Origin: ChocPot-Mid sp043804925
GTDB lineage: Bacteria; Bacteroidota; Ignavibacteria; Kapaibacteriales; UBA2268
Length of the DNA: 5,922 nt
NCBI GenBank assembly: GCA_043804925.1
Contig: JAZDIP010000003.1
Span: forward strand, 1 to 5,922
Reading direction: 5' to 3'
A program made the position numbers and the translations under genes. Shown piece by piece: positions 1 through 5,922 of the stretch (within the stretch, counting starts at the first letter, position 1; every line of letters begins with the position of its first letter). The notes under the pieces were generated by a model. That model did no database searches. It worked only from the letters and a program-made list of their open reading frames with translations, and was not told where the DNA came from.

Positions 1-2520
1 TTGAATTAACCGGTTATCATCTTTTAACAGTAATTTCCAACAATCCTCGATTAATATATTTGTTCCATTTGCTCCATTACTTTCCATGTCATAATTTGTC
101 GTAATCATACCCATTCGATAACCTGAAGCACCAAGATTCAAAGGTGTCTCATCATATTGAGCAATTGCCAGCCAATATGTACCGTAATCAAGTTGTAACG
201 GTTCCTGCAATGTATCATAATCGGAACCGTAAAGATATGTTATATATCCACTGTTTTTATTTTCTTTTGATAGTTCATCATATTCTGTTTTTCTTATCAT
301 AACAGATGAAGTAATTAAATCCCCCGGAAGATTATTTGCATTATTCATATATATTGAAAATCCAATTGTATTTGGAGATTGATAAACATCGGGAAAATAT
401 GCCTGAAATCCATAAATTGTATCAGGTGAACCATAAGATTGGAACCTTATAGCAATCTGACCGCTTTCGCTGTGAGAACCATAAGAATTTTCCCATGTTG
501 CAAATCCATCAGCATTACCCGGGAGACTCAAGCCGATTACATCGCCTTCGGATTCTATCTCCACATCATTTTGTTCTTCCGCTTTGTCGTAAGCATATAC
601 ATCTCCGAAGTTGAGTTCATCAGTTGAATATAAATTATTGTTTTCTGGATTACTGTCATCATTTGGATATTCTATTAAGCATTGTTTTAATAACTGAACA
701 TTTCCATGATACGGGAAACCATCCAATTTATACATATATATATTCGGCATTGAATGTAATTTATACTCAAAATTAGATGGAAAAACTTGGCCTCCTCTAT
801 AATAATAATTTGTACCAAACAGATAACCTGGGTCATACTTTGGATGGGTTTCATATTCATCTTTTGAAACTTCATTTAAGTTTTTAATTTTAACAAACAA
901 ACTCATGTTTTGGGATGAATCAGATAATCTACTAAGATGTGTCACAACAGGTAATCTAATATTTCTTAACTTTGGAATTATTGAATATGGATTTACAATA
1001 TTTATATTACTGACATCATAGTCAGGAAAATGAGAATAAAATACAGTATAAACATTTTGAATAAAAAAATCATCGTAATCATCATGGACAAATCCATTCC
1101 CATGTTTTTTAGCATCAACTCTGAATCTGATTCTGACATAACCACCTTTTTCCTTATTTAACATATAATCAGGTAAGTAAATATGATAATTATGAAACTC
1201 ATTATCTTTTCCATTGTCCAACAGGTCGCAATTTAATCCGGGTATGCTGTCGGGATTGCCTTTTTTCGGTAAACCTGAATAACTGCCGCCACCCCCAAAT
1301 AAAATCAATGCAGGTTCACCTTGATACAACTCTCCGCTTTTTGAATCCCTCAACCTGTTCCATATTGTATCCGAAGGATTCATCAATTCATATAAATTAT
1401 TTGAAAAAGCTAATTCCACTATCAGTTTATCAGGTTCCCTGTACTCTGAATAGCAGTCTCCGTTTAAAATTACTCTATGTTCAGGACCATAAAGAGTTTT
1501 GTCAGCCCAATTTCTATCGAATGCTATCGGTAATTTTCCGGAGCGTTGACATTCAATAATAATCTTTACATTTGATTTATCTTTTAAGTCTAATACTCCT
1601 GAAATCAAAGTATCTCCAAATCTTCCATTTGTACCATATTCATTTCTTTTTTCATTAACTCTGTTAAGCCGGAATACAGGCCGAAGATTTGTTATTAACG
1701 AATCTTGATATGTATGCAAAATACCTTCGGGATGTCCTTGAGTAAACATAGTATCCCATTTGATTGTATTTTTTTGAGTTGAATATCCTAAGTTTGTATT
1801 ATGACAAAAAGTCGTTCCGTCAACAATCTCAACACCTGAACTACCCCAAAACCTGTCGTCAGGAAATATATATTTAAGTTTATCATTAGTATCAGTTGTA
1901 TCAATATATGTTTTAAAATGTTCCCATGGTAAATCTTCGACTCTTCCAATAACATTAATTTTTGAATATACTGTATCATAACTTTTAACTTCAATACTAT
2001 CTTTATACTCAGTTAGTACGGCTTTGACTATAAGCCGTCCATAATTAGAATCAAATAAATCATTGGGTACAAATGGTGACAACTCAACTTTAATTGAACT
2101 TTTTGGAGGTAATGCCCAAGTATTTGTATCGAAAGGTGGTAATATTTCATCACCTGTGGAATCATAGTAAAAATATTCAACAAACCACTCATCAGAACCA
2201 AGAATAGTGTCACCAATAAAAAAGTACTTATTATATAGTGGTCTACCTGTAACTTGATTAACAATTCTAACATTCAACTTTAATTCTTTGAATTCATTTG
2301 AATTATTTTTTACTACAACAACTGGTCTAATGGCATGCCAACCTGCTAGTATTTCAAAATATTTATCTCCGGAAATTTCTTCACCAAATGCCCAAGGGTT
2401 ATACTCATAATCACTAATTTGAAATCTGATACTCTCAACCTCCAGAGCATTGTCCTGAGATAAGACAAAGCAAGTGTTTGTTAGAAGTAACAATATTAAA
2501 AGCATAATATATTTTTTCAT
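1..2520 (-). CDS. Large exported multidomain beta-rich protein, probable T9SS substrate (3' end outside window)
   Basis: The frame is open for 840 codons from an ATG at 2520 to the window edge with no stop, so the C-terminus is missing. The start has a weak AGG six bases upstream. Residues 1-21 look like a signal peptide: two lysines, a long leucine-rich core, and probable cleavage after Ser21 before Gln22. The Cys at 17 is not in a proper lipobox. The rest looks like all-beta modules. Residues about 25-195 resemble an Ig/CARDB-like domain (RPVVVVKNN at 65-73). Residues about 225-495 resemble a jelly-roll ending in DDYDDFFIQNVY (480-491), similar to the DDxWYIDNV ending of MAM/LamG-like modules. 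A further beta region follows, then GDVYAYD (639-645) and a C-terminal module with YGFQAYF (703-709), LPGDLI (731-736) and GTYWLAIAQ (780-788). I see no catalytic motif. This layout is typical of Bacteroidota type IX secretion cargo, but the sorting domain that would prove it lies outside the window. Confidence is high for the gene and moderate for the secretion route. Confidence 0.85.
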   Translation of the reverse strand, partial: MKKYIMLLILLLLTNTCFVLSQDNALEVESIRFQISDYEYNPWAFGEEISGDKYFEILAGWHAIRPVVVVKNNSNEFKELKLNVRIVNQVTGRPLYNKYFFIGDTILGSDEWFVEYFYYDSTGDEILPPFDTNTWALPPKSSIKVELSPFVPNDLFDSNYGRLIVKAVLTEYKDSIEVKSYDTVYSKINVIGRVEDLPWEHFKTYIDTTDTNDKLKYIFPDDRFWGSSGVEIVDGTTFCHNTNLGYSTQKNTIKWDTMFTQGHPEGILHTYQDSLITNLRPVFRLNRVNEKRNEYGTNGRFGDTLISGVLDLKDKSNVKIIIECQRSGKLPIAFDRNWADKTLYGPEHRVILNGDCYSEYREPDKLIVELAFSNNLYELMNPSDTIWNRLRDSKSGELYQGEPALILFGGGGSYSGLPKKGNPDSIPGLNCDLLDNGKDNEFHNYHIYLPDYMLNKEKGGYVRIRFRVDAKKHGNGFVHDDYDDFFIQNVYTVFYSHFPDYDVSNINIVNPYSIIPKLRNIRLPVVTHLSRLSDSSQNMSLFVKIKNLNEVSKDEYETHPKYDPGYLFGTNYYYRGGQVFPSNFEYKLHSMPNIYMYKLDGFPYHGNVQLLKQCLIEYPNDDSNPENNNLYSTDELNFGDVYAYDKAEEQNDVEIESEGDVIGLSLPGNADGFATWENSYGSHSESGQIAIRFQSYGSPDTIYGFQAYFPDVYQSPNTIGFSIYMNNANNLPGDLITSSVMIRKTEYDELSKENKNSGYITYLYGSDYDTLQEPLQLDYGTYWLAIAQYDETPLNLGASGYRMGMITTNYDMESNGANGTNILIEDCWKLLLKDDNRLIQ

Positions 2521-2645
2521 ATTTAACCTAATTACAATTTTCCTTGTATATAATAACACATAACTTAGCAAAACGTCTCAGAAAAAAACCAACAAATCTA
2601 CGAACGGTCATTTTTGAGGTATGAACTACCAAAATCATAAGATAT

Positions 2646-3653
2646 TCAGTCCTTTTCATATCCCACCAAAAATTCCTGCCCGACTTTCCATTTATTGTCA
2701 TCCTGAGCTTGTTTATTGTCATCCTGAGCTTGTCGAAGGATGTTATCATCAATATATATCATTTGAACTAAAAGACCTTCATCTTTTATTGTAACTTTGC
2801 AGTAATGGAAATTTCTGATTCGCTCGCCTTCAAAAGTATCCTGATAAATTGGCTTTGTCCTTAATTTTTGCCTTGGTCCGCTTCCTCCTCCAGTAACAAT
2901 AAAGTGTTTACCGTTTTTTTCAAAATGCTCGTAGCTGTGGCAATGACCTGTAAAAAATAATTTTGCTTTTGGAATATCGAACATCGGTTCAACGAAATAT
3001 TTTTGCACGTCTTCATCAGCACTGACAATAGTACTATTGGTATATGGCGAATGATGACAGGCAATTATGATTGATGTAATTGAAGAATCGTTTTGCAAAT
3101 CTTCTAATTTTTTCAAATACCAATCGTTTTGCTTTGCTTGTTCTTTCTCCTTCAACTCATCAAAATTTGAATTCAATATAATAAATCCGATGTTACAAAA
3201 TTTGAATGAATACCATTTTGCATTGTTAATATGAGGGAATCTCGAGAAATAATTCTTGAATGCTTTTTCATTATTTCCGAAATATTCGTGATTACCTAAT
3301 GTAGGGAAGACAGGTATACTTTTTTTACGAATATTCAAGGCAAAATTATCAAATGCATTCCATTCATCTTCATCCGAGCCCATGAAAACAAAATCACCAA
3401 GATGTACTATAAATGCAGGGTTTTCAGCCGCTATTTGTTTTAATATTAATGGTCTGACCTCATCATTTTTCTCCCGACCGATTTCCCAGTTACTTGCTCT
3501 TTGAGTGTCGCCAATAAAGATAAAAGACTTTAAATCTTCTCTATCTTTAGTTGAACCTGAATAAATTACAGAATCAGATGCGTATAAATTAAGACACATA
3601 CAACAGAAGAAAGATGTTATCATCCATATTAACAGCTTTTTGTTTTTCATCAT
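2646..3653 (-). CDS. Secreted calcineurin-like metallophosphoesterase
   Basis: This 335-residue protein belongs to the binuclear-metal phosphoesterase superfamily (Metallophos), whose members hydrolyse phosphomono- or diesters; the substrate cannot be told from sequence. Residues 1-25 form a signal peptide (KNKK, then a hydrophobic core, probable cleavage after Ala25), so it should act in the periplasm or outside the cell. The motifs are complete and in order: GDTQ (48-51), HLGD (84-87), GNHE (120-123), the paired histidines H200-H201, and GHCH (236-239). Motif I is D-x-Q rather than the commoner D-x-H. GNHEYFGN and the later GHxHxYE and TGGGSGP stretches recall purple acid phosphatase-like enzymes. 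Two adjacent ATGs (3653, 3650) could start it. The tail at 305-321 (ILRQAQDDNK then QAQDDNK) is encoded by a dispersed repeat and its 21-bp tandem duplication, outside the catalytic fold. The gene for the large exported protein follows 125 bp downstream on the same strand. Confidence 0.9.
   Translation of the reverse strand: MMKNKKLLIWMITSFFCCMCLNLYASDSVIYSGSTKDREDLKSFIFIGDTQRASNWEIGREKNDEVRPLILKQIAAENPAFIVHLGDFVFMGSDEDEWNAFDNFALNIRKKSIPVFPTLGNHEYFGNNEKAFKNYFSRFPHINNAKWYSFKFCNIGFIILNSNFDELKEKEQAKQNDWYLKKLEDLQNDSSITSIIIACHHSPYTNSTIVSADEDVQKYFVEPMFDIPKAKLFFTGHCHSYEHFEKNGKHFIVTGGGSGPRQKLRTKPIYQDTFEGERIRNFHYCKVTIKDEGLLVQMIYIDDNILRQAQDDNKQAQDDNKWKVGQEFLVGYEKD
2691..2732. repeat. Perfect 21-bp tandem duplication inside the phosphoesterase gene
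   Basis: Positions 2691-2711 and 2712-2732 are identical. The unit includes GTCATCCTGAGCTTG. At 21 bp it is exactly seven codons, so the duplication keeps the reading frame and yields QAQDDNK twice (residues 308-314 and 315-321). Confidence 0.95.
2718..2742. repeat. Dispersed short repeat with inverted ends (GTCATCCTGAGCTTGTCGAAGGATG type)
   Basis: CATCCT (2720-2725) and AGGATG (2737-2742) are inverted arms around an 11-base centre, GAGCTTGTCGA. I recognise this sequence as a high-copy short repeat in many environmental bacterial genomes. In translation it gives peptides such as LRQAQDD or FDKLRMT, which recur as artefacts at protein ends. The upstream partial copy at 2697-2711 lacks the closing arm. 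Copy number in this genome cannot be seen from one window. Confidence 0.75.
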
Positions 3654-3760
3654 CGTTCCAATATTTTTTCAATATATTCAAAAGCAAATTAATAATAATT
3701 TGTTTTGTATTGTCATAATAATGTAATAAAATTGTAAATGCTTAGAAAATATTTTTAAAA

Positions 3761-3777
3761 AACTTCTGTCAGAAGTT
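3761..3777. promoter_or_regulatory. Perfect 17-bp dyad, candidate operator in a divergent intergenic region
   Basis: AACTTCTGTCAGAAGTT has two perfect 8-bp arms around one central base (3769). It lies in the 187-bp gap between the divergent phosphoesterase and beta-barrel genes, where a shared regulator could act. The near-zero spacer favours a protein-binding site over an RNA hairpin. As RNA it could still fold as a 6-bp stem with a 5-base loop. Read leftward it is followed by a T-run, so a weak terminator for leftward transcripts is an alternative. No cognate regulator gene is in the window. Confidence 0.45.
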
Positions 3778-3786
3778 AAAATTGAT

Positions 3787-3792
3787 TATAAT
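3787..3792 (+). promoter_or_regulatory. Possible -10 box for the beta-barrel gene
   Basis: TATAAT lies 48 bases before the barrel ATG. The matching -35 position (about 3764-3769) falls inside the 17-bp dyad and is not TTGACA-like, so a factor bound there could replace or block -35 contact. In DNA this AT-rich a TATAAT arises easily by chance, and Bacteroidota usually use a different -7 consensus (TAnnTTTG), so this is tentative. Confidence 0.2.
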
Positions 3793-3840
3793 TTATGATG
3801 CATTAAAAAGTATTATGTATAACTAAATTTTTGGATAATA

Positions 3841-4497
3841 ATGATTAGAATTAAATATATTTTAATAGTGATTATTTTTACTTTTTCTTTTTCTAAAACT
3901 TATTCAGAAATTGAAAATGAACAAATTATTTTTGGAGCTAAAGCAGGTATTAACCTTTCTACTTTAAACGGTCAGGGTGCTTATCTTGTTGTTAATGGCA
4001 GCCGTCTCGATGCTTCTTCAAAAATTAATGCCGTAGCCGGTATTACTGCGGAATATTCATTTTCAGACCAATTTGCTATACAACCGGAATTACTCTTAAG
4101 CATGAAAGGTGTTAATTTTGACGCTAATGAATTTGTGCATAGTTGGTCATTATGGTATTTGGAAATGCCTGTGTTGTTCAAATCCGTATTCGAGATGGAC
4201 AACGATGTTCTTGGTTCTTTTTACGCCGGTCCTGCAATTGCCTACAAATTAAAATCAACGTGGAGTGAAAAATATCTGGACAGTTATTTGCACGAAGACG
4301 AAGATATGTATGGAATAAATGATTTGGATTATTCCGCCGTTGTTGGTGCAAGTTTTGACATGGAGATGCTTGGTAGCAGAATAGGACTTGATTTAAGATA
4401 CACCTACGGTTTACAAAGCATTCAAAATGACGTTTCGGCACAAAACGGTACAATCAGCATAATGCTTTATTATTTAATCGGTGCAATGGATTTGTAA
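3841..4497 (+). CDS. Outer-membrane beta-barrel protein, PorT-like family
   Basis: This 218-residue protein starts with a signal peptide (MIRIKYILIVIIFTFSF, probable cleavage near Ser22). What follows fits the small barrel family annotated as outer membrane protein beta-barrel domain (PorT/OMP_b-brl_2 type). GAKAGINLS (32-40) is the typical first strand. FAIQPELLLSMKG (78-90), YLEMPVLFK (106-114), FYAGPAIAYKL (127-137) and GLDLRYTYGL (182-191) are the recurring strand motifs. The YLEMPVL element is especially characteristic. An acidic loop (HEDEDMYGINDLD, about 151-163) separates two later strands. It probably sits in the outer membrane. Members include PorT of type IX secretion, but most have no assigned role and I would not call this one PorT. 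The ATG has no Shine-Dalgarno, as is common in Bacteroidota. It is divergent from the phosphoesterase and converges on hydE. Confidence 0.85.
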   Translation: MIRIKYILIVIIFTFSFSKTYSEIENEQIIFGAKAGINLSTLNGQGAYLVVNGSRLDASSKINAVAGITAEYSFSDQFAIQPELLLSMKGVNFDANEFVHSWSLWYLEMPVLFKSVFEMDNDVLGSFYAGPAIAYKLKSTWSEKYLDSYLHEDEDMYGINDLDYSAVVGASFDMEMLGSRIGLDLRYTYGLQSIQNDVSAQNGTISIMLYYLIGAMDL

Positions 4498-4543
4498 ATC
4501 GAATGTAAGAAAATATATTCTAATTGCCCATAATCAACCAACA

Positions 4544-4568
4544 TCCCTTCTCCTTTCTTCCTTCCTCC
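4544..4568. repeat. 25-base pure pyrimidine tract
   Basis: Every base from 4544 to 4568 is C or T on the plus strand, so the minus strand is all purine. It directly precedes the GTCTGCC array with one intervening base. It lies in the spacer between convergent genes and carries no reading frame of note. Confidence 0.9.
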
Positions 4569-4569
4569 A

Positions 4570-4604
4570 GTCTGCCGTCTGCCGTCTGCCGTCTGCCGTC
4601 TGCC
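4570..4604. repeat. Five perfect tandem copies of GTCTGCC
   Basis: The 35 bases are five exact heptamers (4570, 4577, 4584, 4591, 4598). They are GC-rich against an AT-rich background, which marks them as an inserted or expanded element. Similar GGCAGAC-type heptamer arrays are, from memory, common intergenic repeats in Bacteroidota. The spacer separates convergent genes, so the array is unlikely to be a promoter element. Copy number may vary between strains because the copies are identical. Confidence 0.95.
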
Positions 4605-4610
4605 TTTCTT

Positions 4611-4638
4611 CATTAACAATTAACCATTAACAATTGAC
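4611..4638. repeat. 14-bp imperfect tandem duplication overlapping the 3' end of hydE
   Basis: CATTAACAATTAAC (4611-4624) and CATTAACAATTGAC (4625-4638) match at 13 of 14 positions, followed by a partial echo, AATTGATTAA. The hydE stop codon (4620-4622) lies inside the first unit. The second unit encodes residues 363-368, LSIVNG. Sequence of the type CAATTGTCAATTGTTAATGG is, from memory, a recurrent intergenic repeat in Bacteroidota. Confidence 0.85.
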
Positions 4639-5726
4639 AATTGATTAAAGTGTTTCGAATCTCCCCATTCGTCATATCCAATTTCTCTGCCAATCGAATT
4701 AATTCTGGCAAACGAACATTCTATACATTCTTCAGCTAAATCATCAATACATGGCTTGCCATCATATAGCATATAATCTTTGCGGTATTTTGCAGGTGTG
4801 ATTAATGGCATAAAAACGTTAGCACCAAAACTCAATCCTTCTTCACGTCCATAAGGTTTCATTGCTTGCAAAGCTGTAGTAGCTGCGATGTTCACATCCT
4901 TCAAGAACAATCGTGTAACGGCAATCATTTTCAGTGAAAGCAAATAATTTCTATCAGCAAGTTTTTGATATTCATCCTTCAAATGAGCCAAAGGAGTGTC
5001 CCTATGCACTAAGTAGGGTCCCATGCCAATCATGTCTATATCCATTTTCTTAAAAAACAAAATATCTTCCGCTAAATGTTCAATTGTCTGGTTTGGCAAT
5101 CCAATCATTACTCCTGTTCCTGTTTGATAACCGATTTCCTTTAGCATTTGCAGGCATTCCAATCTTCTTTTAAAATTTTGCTGTTCAGGATGTAATGAGT
5201 AAAAAAGTTTTTCGTTACTTGTTTCTATTCTGAGTAGATATCTGTGCGCACCTGCTTCGAATAATTTTTTATATGAATTGTAATTTTGCTCACCAATGCA
5301 AAGTGTAATTCCTAATCCATCGGAGATTTTTTCAGATTTGGTTTTTTCTTTTATTTCTTCTACAATTCCAGCAACGAATTCTATAAATTTTTCATCATTC
5401 CTTTCGCCTGATTGAAGGACGATTGAACCAAATCCTTTCGCAGCACACCATTTTGCAGATTCTAATATTTCAACTTTGCTGAGTGTATAGCGGTTTAAAT
5501 TCCTGTTGGATTTTCGTATTCCACAGTAATAACAGTCGTTTATGCAGACATTTGAGAACTCAATTAATCCCCTTAGATATACCTTTTCACCACAATGTTC
5601 TTTCATTGTGTTATATGCATTTTTTTGAATAAGTTTAACATCATTTTCACTTTCTGCTGACAGCAAATTGTAAATATCATCATAAACGAATTCAATCTTA
5701 CTTAAAATATTTTTTATATTTAACAA
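4620..5726 (-). CDS. hydE: [FeFe]-hydrogenase maturase HydE (radical SAM)
   Basis: HydE is a cytoplasmic radical SAM enzyme. It processes the organometallic Fe(CO)2(CN)-cysteine product of HydG on the way to the 2Fe subcluster assembled on HydF. The 368-residue protein matches the family along its length. The CX3CX2C motif for the SAM [4Fe-4S] cluster is C61, C65 and C68, in FSNVCINDCYYCGIRKSN. Other family motifs are LQSGE (104-108), HRYLLRIET (161-169), MIGLPNQT (207-214), DMIGMGPYLVHRDTPLA (231-247), AATTALQAMKPYGRE (281-295) and GANVFMP (301-307). The optional second-cluster motif CX7CX2C is intact (C326, C334, C337). The start is TTG at 5726. No ATG or GTG lies upstream before the stop at 5799-5801, and the next in-frame ATG (5606) would remove 40 N-terminal residues. 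The TTG start puts the first cluster Cys at 61, close to its place in Thermotoga HydE. The last six residues come from a 14-bp repeat. BioB and PylB are relatives, but the second-cluster motif and the match favour HydE. Confidence 0.92.
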   Translation of the reverse strand: MLNIKNILSKIEFVYDDIYNLLSAESENDVKLIQKNAYNTMKEHCGEKVYLRGLIEFSNVCINDCYYCGIRKSNRNLNRYTLSKVEILESAKWCAAKGFGSIVLQSGERNDEKFIEFVAGIVEEIKEKTKSEKISDGLGITLCIGEQNYNSYKKLFEAGAHRYLLRIETSNEKLFYSLHPEQQNFKRRLECLQMLKEIGYQTGTGVMIGLPNQTIEHLAEDILFFKKMDIDMIGMGPYLVHRDTPLAHLKDEYQKLADRNYLLSLKMIAVTRLFLKDVNIAATTALQAMKPYGREEGLSFGANVFMPLITPAKYRKDYMLYDGKPCIDDLAEECIECSFARINSIGREIGYDEWGDSKHFNQLSIVNG

Positions 5727-5922
5727 AAAATTCTTGTAAATAATTAAAAAAAAACGTATTATTGTAAATGGTTTTGACGAATTATTGAATATAATAGCTT
5801 ATAATTTTAGCTCGTGTAAAAATAATTTGTGAACTTAAGAGGGGGAATTAACTTATTTTTCAGAACAATATATTAATATTAGATTTTATAATTAATATTT
5901 TTTAACTATGTAATAATTTATT
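5727..5922. other. AT-rich upstream region of hydE, no gene seen
   Basis: No convincing reading frame occurs on either strand. It holds an A9 run (5746-5754), an isolated purine stretch with five Gs (AAGAGGGGGAA, 5837-5847), and low-complexity TTAATATT repeats near the right edge. The hydE promoter should lie here, but I could not pick out a clear -35/-10 or Bacteroidota -33/-7 pair. Confidence 0.6.

Noticed and set aside
439..1559. Plus-strand frames at 439-627 and 1308-1559
   Set aside because: They are antisense to the large exported-protein gene and their translations look like shadow sequence.
687..2273. Three short minus-strand frames at 687-875, 1788-1994 and 2028-2273
   Set aside because: All are out of frame with, and inside, the continuous 840-codon frame that starts at 2520. 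They have no signal of their own.
2528..2752. Minus-strand frame of 74 codons containing SFDKLRMT
   Set aside because: It overlaps the phosphoesterase gene in another frame, and its start is just the alternative translation of the dispersed repeat. The rest is low-quality sequence in the 125-bp spacer.
2861..3064. Minus-strand frame of 67 codons within the phosphoesterase
   Set aside because: It is a shifted-frame shadow of the catalytic C-terminal region and has no independent motif.
3981..4453. Minus-strand frames at 3981-4202 and 4178-4453
   Set aside because: They are antisense to the beta-barrel gene, which has a signal peptide and recognisable family motifs in its own frame.
4501..4520. 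Hairpin GAATGTA-loop-TATATTC just after the beta-barrel stop, as a terminator
   Set aside because: The stem is AT-rich with one G-T pair and no T-tract follows, so a rho-independent terminator is not supported.
4570..4638. CRISPR-like array
   Set aside because: The repeats are 7 and 14 bp and directly adjacent, with no unique spacers between them, and no cas gene is present.
5821..5922. Start of a rightward gene after the AAGAGGGGGAA purine stretch, which resembles a Shine-Dalgarno
   Set aside because: No start codon with an open frame follows; the only nearby ATG (5908) is followed at once by TAA.

Overview
The window is strongly AT-rich and looks like a chromosomal piece from a Bacteroidota/Chlorobiota-type (FCB group) bacterium. 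The basis is indirect: a very large exported beta-rich protein of the kind these bacteria send out by type IX secretion, a PorT-like outer-membrane beta-barrel, ribosome-binding sites that are weak or absent, and dispersed short repeats that I recognise from environmental genomes of this group. No rRNA or other taxonomic marker is present, so the placement is inference.

Layout, left to right. (1) Positions 1-2520, minus strand: the first 840 codons of a large exported protein, still open where the window ends. (2) 2646-3653, minus: a secreted calcineurin-like metallophosphoesterase with a complete set of metal-binding motifs. Its C-terminal tail is built from a 21-bp tandem repeat that is part of a dispersed repeat family. 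(3) 3654-3840: a divergent intergenic region with a perfect 17-bp dyad and a possible -10 box. (4) 3841-4497, plus: a small outer-membrane beta-barrel protein. (5) 4498-4619: a convergent spacer filled with simple repeats, namely a pure pyrimidine tract, five copies of GTCTGCC and a 14-bp imperfect duplication that runs into the next gene. (6) 4620-5726, minus: the [FeFe]-hydrogenase maturase HydE, with a TTG start and a repeat-derived C-terminus. (7) 5727-5922: AT-rich upstream DNA with no gene that I can support.

The genes do not form an obvious pathway. Genes 1 and 2 are co-directional, 125 bp apart, and both encode exported proteins, so they could share a transcript. The barrel is transcribed away from them and converges on hydE. 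HydE implies that the host makes an [FeFe]-hydrogenase, but hydF, hydG and the hydrogenase itself are not in view.

I see no defence island, CRISPR array, transposase or clearly new multi-gene system. The most distinctive signal is that two separate genes end in coding sequence contributed by two different intergenic repeat families. The unclassified large surface protein and the dyad in the divergent promoter region are the next most interesting items.
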